Assembly (NCBI RefSeq): GCF_001262715.1
Contig: NZ_CP012328.1
Span: 868,001-932,000, forward strand
Direction of reading: 5' to 3'
Length of the DNA stretch: 64,000 nucleotides
Source: Spiroplasma turonicum
GTDB taxonomy: Bacteria > Bacillota_I > Bacilli_A > Mycoplasmatales > Mycoplasmataceae
In this document: positions 57,209 through 64,000 of the stretch, one piece after another
Layout of the letters: every line of letters begins with the position of its first letter
Position numbering within the stretch: position 1 is the first letter of the stretch
Translations under genes and position numbers: made by a program
The notes under the pieces: generated by a model
What the model was told of the DNA's origin: nothing
Database searches by the model: none
Seen by the model: the letters and a program-made list of their open reading frames with translations, nothing else

Positions 57209-59256
57209 TTTAATATTCCCTTTTCAAAAATGCAATGTTTATTGATTAACTCAAGAATTGATTGCAATAGTGCAACCATTGCAAGCGTATCTCTATCACA
57301 ATACTTTAACATATACGGTCGTAGCATTGTTTCATACTCATCTTGAGAAATTATATTATCAAGATATTGTCTAAAAATTTTACTAGCTACATCACCTTTA
57401 TTTATAACTAAATCCTTGTAAGACAATTCAGGCGCAAGTGCGGGTTGCGTTTTTTTAATTGAATATGAACCTTTAAAATTTGGGTGATATATTAATCAAT
57501 TGTTTTTAGACTTCTTGAAAAATTCCATTAGATCAATTGTATTTGCATAAATATATTTTAAAGGTTTTGCAAGTGATGGGTATGTCATTATAGCATTTTT
57601 TATAACTGTTTTTTCAAACGCTTTATTATAAGCGACATAAACACCTGGACCAAATTCAAAACAATCTTTAATAAAATTAGTTCAGAATTCTGGTCTTGGA
57701 TCTTTTTGTTTATCTGCAATAAAATTCTTATGTTTTATACCCTTCCCTGTTCTATAATCAAAATCAGATATCAAAAATGAATGCATAGAATATTGAAAAG
57801 GTATTTGTTGATAAGACCAAGAATTATTATACTTAGGTATTGCTCATTTAACTGTTTCAAAGTCATACATATATATTTCATTATATCTATATTCATTTAA
57901 CAATTCAGAAATTTCAAATAACCTATCTCTATCAATAAAACATGATGTATCAGTTTTATTACTTTTAATATATGATTTGATTACATTGATTAGCCTAATT
58001 TGGTCTTGTTTAAAAACTTCTTTGTTATCGATATAATAATAATCACTTGATGGGTCTTTTATATTCATTATATTTACTTCGTCACCAAATTCACTATACA
58101 ATTTAGCAGCCTTAGATTTAAATGTTGAAAAGTCGTATATGGAATAATCATTTTTATCATAATAATCAACAACATGGTGACACACTTTATTAACTCAACT
58201 ACAGCTTAAAGTTTTATAATTTATTTTCGGTGAATAACAATCATTTTTCATTAAGAATGATTCATTAGTAAAATTACGTTTCATCTCTGAAAATATTTTT
58301 TCAAGATTAAAATTAGTTGTATCATTAAAAATATTATTAATTAAAGATTTAAAATCAGGGTGTACTTTTGTATTTTCTAAAAATGATACTATTTTAATTA
58401 ATTTATTATATTCAATATCTGAAGTTTTTTCATCTTGTAATGTAAAACTATCCATAAATGGTTCAATTTCTGATTCATAATCAGGACATTCATCTTTATA
58501 AATATCAAAACTTTCAGATAAATCAGTTTTATTCTCAAAACTTCCTCTTATATAATTTGGATTTATTAAACCAACTCTTACATCATCTACAATATATCCA
58601 TTTTTTTCAAGTACATACTTTTGATATAAAACATCATAAAAATACTCTAATTTAGATTTAGTAGAAGCTTTAAATTCAATAATTACAACATGATTATTAC
58701 CATTGTTTATTAAAACATCACATTTAACTTTATAACTATTATTGTCATATTCAAATGATGGTTCGAAAAGATATTTTATTTTATTATCAGCTAATGTTTC
58801 CTTAGACAATATTACAGACTTTTCAAAACTAAATTCACTAAAATCTTTATATGAAAAATCAGTTTTATTTTTATTATTTTCCTCGATTAGTTTATACTTG
58901 AAATAATCAATTGCTGCTTGCCCTACTAAATAACCATCTTCAACTGAATCATTATTTGGGACTAAGGTTGCAAATTCTGGATCAGATTCAAAATCTTTAA
59001 TTGCTTTTTCTATGTTTATATCGTCTATTGAATTCTTGTCTTTGTAAAACTTATTAAAAACATCTAAAAAACTAAATTTGCTAGTATCTATATCGTCTTC
59101 TAACTCTTCATCAGTAACTCCGTGTATTGTTATTATATTGTTTTCTAATAATTTTTTTGTAGTTTTCATATTATCAAGTGAATGAAATATTCAAGCAATT
59201 TTAGGGCATATATTCATATAAACTTTAAAATCTTCTTTAGATATTTTAAATCCCAT
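57196..59256 (-). CDS. DUF2779 protein with two predicted nuclease folds
   Basis: 686 residues behind AAAGGAG. The N-terminal half resembles a Cas4/RecB-type PD-(D/E)xK nuclease: CDVLI (Asp180) and VVIIEFKAST (Glu194, Lys196), with VGQAAIDYF as the preceding helix. The C-terminal DUF2779 domain starts at YDFETVKWAIPKY (Asp465, Glu467) and continues with YQQIPFQYSMH, VAYNKAFEKTVI and KYCDRDTLAMV, the pattern of a DEDD-type 3'-5' exonuclease. Both nuclease readings are inference from motifs; the family is uncharacterised as far as I know. TGA at 57205 is Trp, so the protein ends LKWKK, 9 bases further than a standard-code reading. Confidence 0.8.
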
Positions 59257-59323
59257 AATTTTAACTCCTTTTATTGACAACTTATTTTGGTGTATTGTTT
59301 AAAGTTTCTTTATATTTAAATGA

Positions 59324-59329
59324 TATAAT
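59324..59329 (+). promoter_or_regulatory. promoter -10 of the Ig-like lipoprotein gene
   Basis: TGATATAAT (extended -10; TATAAT 59324-59329), 58 bases before the ATG, leaving a leader that contains a long hairpin. No convincing -35. Confidence 0.5.
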
Positions 59330-59337
59330 AAAAATGT

Positions 59338-59368
59338 AAGTTTAAATAGTGTTTAACTATTTAAACTT
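59338..59368 (+). promoter_or_regulatory. 13-bp leader hairpin upstream of a lipoprotein
   Basis: AAGTTTAAATAGT (59338-59350) and ACTATTTAAACTT (59356-59368) form a perfect stem with a 5-nt loop, 8 bases before the AAGGAGG. It would sit at the 5' end of the mRNA. It could stabilise the mRNA or be an operator. No T-tract follows, so it is not a terminator. Confidence 0.65.
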
Positions 59369-59386
59369 CAATTATAAGGAGGAATT

Positions 59387-60271
59387 ATGAAAAAATTATT
59401 AGGAATTTTAGCTGCAATTGGAGTTGTTTCTTCAGCTAGTGGTAGTGTTATTTCTTGTGGGAATAAAAATGATAGTGCAAGTAACGAAGTTAAAACACCA
59501 TCTATTAATGCTATTAATGATCAATTTTTAAGCGTGAATGAAAAAATAGAAAACTTAGAAGTTAATATTACAAATCCTGTTAAAGACACAAAATTAACAG
59601 CTACTTCAAACAATGATAATGTAACAGTTGAATCTTCACCTGAAAAAGATGATAATTCTACTGGTAAATTTACATTGGTAATAAATGGTAAAAAAGAAGG
59701 AACTTCTTTAATTACTTTAAAATATGGAGATGTATCTTCAACATTCAATGTAACTGTAGATAAAAAACCAGAAGAATTAACTTTTAATGATGAACAAGAC
59801 GAATCTAAATTAACTACTTACCTAAAATCAACTGTAATATCTGATAATGAAATTAGTGAAATTAATACATACCATGATATAAATATAAATGAAAATAATA
59901 CATTTGGAATGGATTATAAAAAATCATTTTATGATGTTGACGATGTAAAATTAGATTTTGAAGGTTCACATTATAGAGATAAAAACAAACAAGTTGAAGA
60001 AAATGACGATGAAGCAAGTATATATATTTATGGATTAAAAAATATATTTAAAGAATTAAAAGATTTAAAAGGTGAGAAAACTGAAAAAGATGGTAAATTT
60101 ACTATTAACTCATATATAGGTTTTATAAACGCTTCAAAAGATAGTAAAGATTTCTCAGTTTTAATTTATAATGTCACACTTGAAGGTGATACAGCAACTG
60201 AACAAACAGATGCAAAAGCGACAAAAGGTTCTGAAAAATTAGCTTATAAAGGAACTTTCGAACTTAAATAA
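59387..60271 (+). CDS. lipoprotein with Ig-like domain
   Basis: 294 residues behind a perfect AAGGAGG. Signal peptide MKKLLGILAAIGVVSSASG with lipobox SVISC (Cys near 24). Residues about 35-125 look like a bacterial Ig-like (Big) domain: INDQFLSVNEKIENLEVNI ... GTSLITLKYGDVSSTFNVTV. The C-terminal half (about 130-294) is acidic and unrecognised. No TGA codons. Many Spiroplasma surface lipoproteins have this plan. The strong Shine-Dalgarno, leader hairpin and terminator suggest high expression. Confidence 0.82.
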   Translation: MKKLLGILAAIGVVSSASGSVISCGNKNDSASNEVKTPSINAINDQFLSVNEKIENLEVNITNPVKDTKLTATSNNDNVTVESSPEKDDNSTGKFTLVINGKKEGTSLITLKYGDVSSTFNVTVDKKPEELTFNDEQDESKLTTYLKSTVISDNEISEINTYHDININENNTFGMDYKKSFYDVDDVKLDFEGSHYRDKNKQVEENDDEASIYIYGLKNIFKELKDLKGEKTEKDGKFTINSYIGFINASKDSKDFSVLIYNVTLEGDTATEQTDAKATKGSEKLAYKGTFELK

Positions 60272-60275
60272 TAAA

Positions 60276-60316
60276 AAATATTTAGTTTATTATTAATAGA
60301 CTAAATATTTTTTTTA
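60276..60316. terminator. bidirectional intrinsic terminator
   Basis: AAATATTTAGT (60276-60286) pairs with ACTAAATATTT (60300-60310), followed by a T-run; it separates the lipoprotein from the convergent PTS gene. Confidence 0.85.
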
Positions 60317-62257
60317 TTTATTTTCTGATCTTAATTTTGTTAATAATTCTTTCATATGTGGTTTTATAACTTCTTGTTCACCACCATAAACAACTTGTAC
60401 ATTTGTACCTTTTGCAATTATACCAGTGGCACCACCAAGGCTCATTATTCCCTGTTTATCAACAATAGATGCATCAATAACAGTTACTCTTAATCTTGAA
60501 GCACATGAATCAACAGATTTAATATTTGATTCACCTCCTAAATACTCAATTATTTTAGTAGCCTTAATAACTGCTGCTTGTTTGTTGCCGCCATCTTGAT
60601 CTTTATTTTCTTTTTTTGATTTAAAATCAGATTTTGTAAATAATTTTACTTCTCCAGCTCTTCCCGGAACTTGGACTTTACCATATTTAACAGCAAAATA
60701 GAATGCAAAGAAGTATATTGGAGCCATACCTAGACCAATAACAATTGCTCAATGAGCATTTGTTTTTAAATAAAATGGTATTAATCCAAATACAATATAA
60801 TCTATCATTCCACCTGATACAGTCATACTTACATGAACTTTTGCAAAACCTGCTAACATAAAGGCAATCGCAGCTAATGGCATATGCACTCCATAGAATA
60901 GTCAAGGTGCCAAAAATAAGAATGTAAACTCTATAGGTTCAGTAATTCCTGTTAAAAAGCTAGTAAATGCAGCTGAGAAATAAATTCCCATAACTGATTT
61001 TCTATTTTCTTTAGGTACATTTAATCACATTGCAATTCCAGCTGCAGGTAAACCAAATAACATAAAGCCAAATTTACCAGATTGGAATCTACCTAGATTT
61101 AATCCCATTTGTGCTAAATCATCAAAGTTCAATAATGGTTCAGTGCTGTTTTCATAAATTCCTCCAAGTGCAGATAACTTATTTTTTGCACCTAAAACTC
61201 AATACATCATATATTGATCACCAATTAACTGTGATTTATCTTCTAGACCTTTTAAATATCTGATAACATCTTCAATGTTAGCACCATTTGAACCAATTGT
61301 AGTTTGCCCATTTTCATAAGCTTTTTCAAGAGTATCAATTATAGAACCTCCAGCAGATGATCATCATAAAGGTGCATAGAAAACGTGATGTAAACCAAAT
61401 GGTATTAACGAACGTTCAATAACTTCATAAATTAATGAATCAGCACCAATTGGTAATTTTCCTGAATTTGTTCCAAATCATTCAAGACCTTTTCCAACGG
61501 CTGGTCATATAAATATAAAAATAAATGATAACGGTATTACTGCAAAGAAAGTTATAATAGGAACTAATTTAGAACCTGAGAAAAAACTTATAAATGCAGG
61601 TAGTTGTGTTTTATGAAATTTATTATACATTATAGCAGAAATTGCTCCAACAAAAATAGATGCAAAAACTCCAGTATTTAAAGAAGTTATTCCGACATTT
61701 GAAGTTATCAACCCAGCAGGTACACCATTCCATCATAAAATACTATAGGATGAACTTACTAATTGTTTTCAACCTCCATCACCTTCATTATCTCAAACAA
61801 ATCCGCTTTGTCATGCTTCTCCAGCAGTTTTATTATCTTGACCTACTTTTCAAGCTCAATCATAAACATCATTTTGTTTTAATAAAGCTGCTTGTATTCC
61901 ATTCATTACTAAGAAACCAACTATTGCAGTAATAGCCGCGACCCCAGAATCATCTGTGTAAGCAATTGCGACAGATACAGCAAATAATATAGGTAAATTT
62001 CCAAACGCTACATCGCCCATAGTGTTCATAGTTTTACCAATATATCAACCCGCAGTATACTCAGAAGTATTTGCAGCAATTGTAGCTCCAACACCTAAAA
62101 AAACACCTGCGATCGGCAGTAATGCGATCGGCAATAAAAATGCTTTGCTTAATTTAGATAAATTAGAGCCAGTTACAGCTCTAATATTAGACCAAGTTCA
62201 AACTTCTTTTAAACTTCTGCCTTTTTTAGAACTTTTTTTTATTTCTTGCTCTGACAT
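60314..62257 (-). CDS. ptsG: glucose-type PTS permease, EIICB component
   Basis: 647 residues with many TGA-Trp codons. A basic N-terminus is followed by the IIC domain with ten or so helices: [35 protein letters not shown] and [15 protein letters not shown] (GITE active motif). The C-terminal IIB domain carries [13 protein letters not shown] (Cys585), VDKQGIM and GTNVQVVYG. There is no IIA domain, so phosphate must come from a separate EIIA. Sugar is probably glucose; N-acetylglucosamine is the alternative because the IIB motif is CASRLR and not CITRLR. It is a single gene with its own terminator. Confidence 0.88.
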
Positions 62258-62399
62258 AATAATATCCTTTCTATCGAACTAATGTTCATAGAAATAATAC
62301 CATTTAATAAAATAAATTTCAATAAATTTTCCAACTTTATATCTCATTATCCAATATTAAAATTATTTGAAAAAATCAATATATATTAATAAAAGTGTT

Positions 62400-63191
62400 T
62401 TATACTAAAATAACTTTTCTTTTTTTCAAGCTTATAATTTTGATTATAAAACAAGGTATTCAAAAAAAGTAATGACATATGGGGATAAACATTGTTATTT
62501 TACATAAATTATATAATTTAATATCAAAATTAGTAGTATGTTCAACTTTAAAAATATAAATCATTTTAGTTCTAATATAAAATGAACTAAATTCTAACAA
62601 AACTAAAACTATAGCATAAATTATAAATGAATATTTTCCTAAGCTGAATACATTTTGATTAATTATTATAGAATATACAAGTCATATTTCCAAAAGTAAA
62701 AAAGCTAAATAATTAAAGTAAAAAATATTACGAGCTTTTTTAAACTCCCCATTTAGTAAATTTTTTCTTAATGATGTTTTTTCTTCCTGATTGTTTTCAA
62801 TTACATTTTCATTAATATTTGAACCTTTAACTATTTTTTCTTTAAATAAAAATAAAATAGCCAATATAAAAAAGAATGGTAGAAAAACTATAATGACACC
62901 ATCTTTTGTTGTTAAAATTGATAGTACAAACATTATAAAACTAATAATTGAGATCAATTCTACTATTTCTGGGATAATTTTAATTTTCATTAATGTTAAC
63001 ACAAACAAAGTAATAGTTAAAATTAATGTATAACTGATTGTGAATGAATATAAAACTATCGTTTCAGTATAACTTTGAGTAATATTTGGGGCACGATCAT
63101 TAATAATGTTATAAATTATAGAACCTACACCAGTTACTATATAAAGTAAATAAATTGATTGTAAAAGTAACTGATAATTTTTTTCTTTCAT
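62400..63191 (-). CDS. membrane protein of unknown function
   Basis: 263 residues after reading three TGA codons as Trp, the last near the C-terminus (HYFFWIPCF). Helices at about 8-28, 42-68, 72-95, 100-118, 155-172 and 180-200, with an acidic loop (NINENVIENNQEEKTS) in the middle. Shine-Dalgarno is weak (AAGAAG). No family recognised. It stands alone in a loosely packed region. Confidence 0.6.
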
Positions 63192-63832
63192 TTAATTTCA
63201 ACTTCTTTCTAAATTTAACTAATAGTTAAATATACTAATAATTACTTTAAACTCCTTTTGGTAAAATCACAAATATTTTAAGTTATTATAGTTGTTAATA
63301 ATTTGTCTTTAAAATCATTTAATATATTCTATTTAAATATCTTGATATATCTTTATTTTATTATTTATTTATCAAGAGTATTATTATTTAAAAATTGAAC
63401 ATAACTAAAAATAATAACTGTAATAATTAACTTTCCTATTAGACTTACTATTATTCATCTCTTATGATTCCTTTCAATCTTTTAACTACTATTATTATAT
63501 TACAATTTATTTATATAAAAATATTTTATATAAACAAAAAAGTGTTTTATTTTTGTAGATAGTGTTAATAAATCATTATGTTAAAAGTAATTAAATAAAA
63601 TCTAAAGAATTAGTAATTAAATAACCCGGATATAATCATAAACTTTGATTTATTAAATGTTGATTTACTTTTTACTTTCGTTAGCTTATTCCTATGATTA
63701 GCATAAAAATTAAAGCTCTTTCTAGTTTAAATTTATTCTTAAATAATTTAAAGATAGAATTTATTTTTTATTAAAGCACTTAAAACTAAAAATAGCTCAA
63801 ACATTTTAAATTTATTTGTAATGTTTTAAAAT
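63192..63832. other. AT-rich stretch without a supported gene
   Basis: About 640 bases. On the minus strand near 63380-63450 a 34-codon frame (WIIVSLIGKLIITVIIFSYV...) looks like one membrane helix, but it has no ATG start in frame, so I do not call it. Nothing else is recognised. Confidence 0.35.
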
Positions 63833-64000
63833 TTATTTAGCAACTTTATCCTTAAATTCATCGTATTTACCAATAGATATAAGATTATATGTTTCATCAT
63901 TATTCAAATTTATACTTTTTAACTTAAATTGTTTTTGGTTAAATATAATAAAAATTATATAAGATAAAAAACTTACTACTGGAACAAATAACATAAATAA
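63833..64000 (-). CDS. C-terminal part of a membrane protein (partial)
   Basis: Only the last 55 residues are inside the window; the gene starts beyond the right edge. A membrane helix (FMLFVPVVSFLSYIIFIIF) is followed by a polar cytosolic tail ending GKYDEFKDKVAK. No stop interrupts it. Family cannot be judged. Confidence 0.5.
   Translation of the reverse strand, partial: LFMLFVPVVSFLSYIIFIIFNQKQFKLKSINLNNDETYNLISIGKYDEFKDKVAK

Noticed and set aside
63380-63450. Small one-helix membrane protein on the minus strand
   Set aside because: The helix-coding frame has no ATG, GTG or TTG start in a usable place.
1-64000. CRISPR arrays, tRNA or rRNA genes
   Set aside because: No regularly spaced short repeats, cloverleaf-like sequences or rRNA signature stretches were found by eye.

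Overview
The window is very AT-rich and almost every gene reads TGA as tryptophan: most reading frames that look broken by TGA continue in frame into conserved sequence. Together with small lipoproteins carrying a VxSCG-type lipobox, PTS sugar uptake and Mollicutes-like EF-P and Asp23 proteins, this points to a Mollicute of the Spiroplasma/Mesoplasma/Entomoplasma group, most likely Spiroplasma (inference). All coordinates below use genetic code 4. No rRNA, tRNA, CRISPR array or origin was recognised.

Layout. 1-2005: start of an OppA-like solute-binding lipoprotein, divergent from an alpha/beta hydrolase. 2006-4937: a gene-poor stretch holding an IS3-like element (2960-4340) with a frameshifted transposase. 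4938-12249: accessory genes, namely a PLD-helicase-DUF3427 protein, Tag glycosylase, a membrane-anchored J-domain protein, a DUF2130 coiled-coil protein and a SemiSWEET transporter. 12355-21191: a tandem array of three large paralogous lipoproteins, two of them preceded by paralogous membrane proteins. 21215-31520: a cluster of three pairs of a small membrane protein with a DUF3137-like protein, two overlapping ClpB-like AAA+ genes and a multi-pass membrane protein, interrupted by a zinc alcohol dehydrogenase; this is the best candidate for an undescribed system. 31631-37635: proC, a second intact IS3-like element, small membrane and lipoprotein genes, an IS end remnant and glnA. 37680-39356: a membrane-anchored HExxH metalloprotease. 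39398-47668: the pyrimidine operon pyrR-pyrB-pyrC-carA-carB-pyrF-pyrE under a PyrR attenuator, without pyrK or pyrD. 48521-53044: the mannitol operon mtlA-mtlR/F-mtlD. 53084-59256: pepA, membrane protein, Asp23-like, efp, fmt and a DUF2779 predicted nuclease. 59387-64000: an Ig-like lipoprotein, a glucose-type PTS permease, a membrane protein and a partial membrane protein.

How it fits together. Sugar enters by two PTS permeases; mannitol-1-phosphate is oxidised by MtlD. Glutamine synthetase can supply glutamine to carbamoyl-phosphate synthase, which feeds the pyr pathway; the missing dihydroorotate dehydrogenase step must be encoded elsewhere or the pathway is broken. Surface lipoproteins and membrane proteins make up much of the rest, as expected of a wall-less cell.
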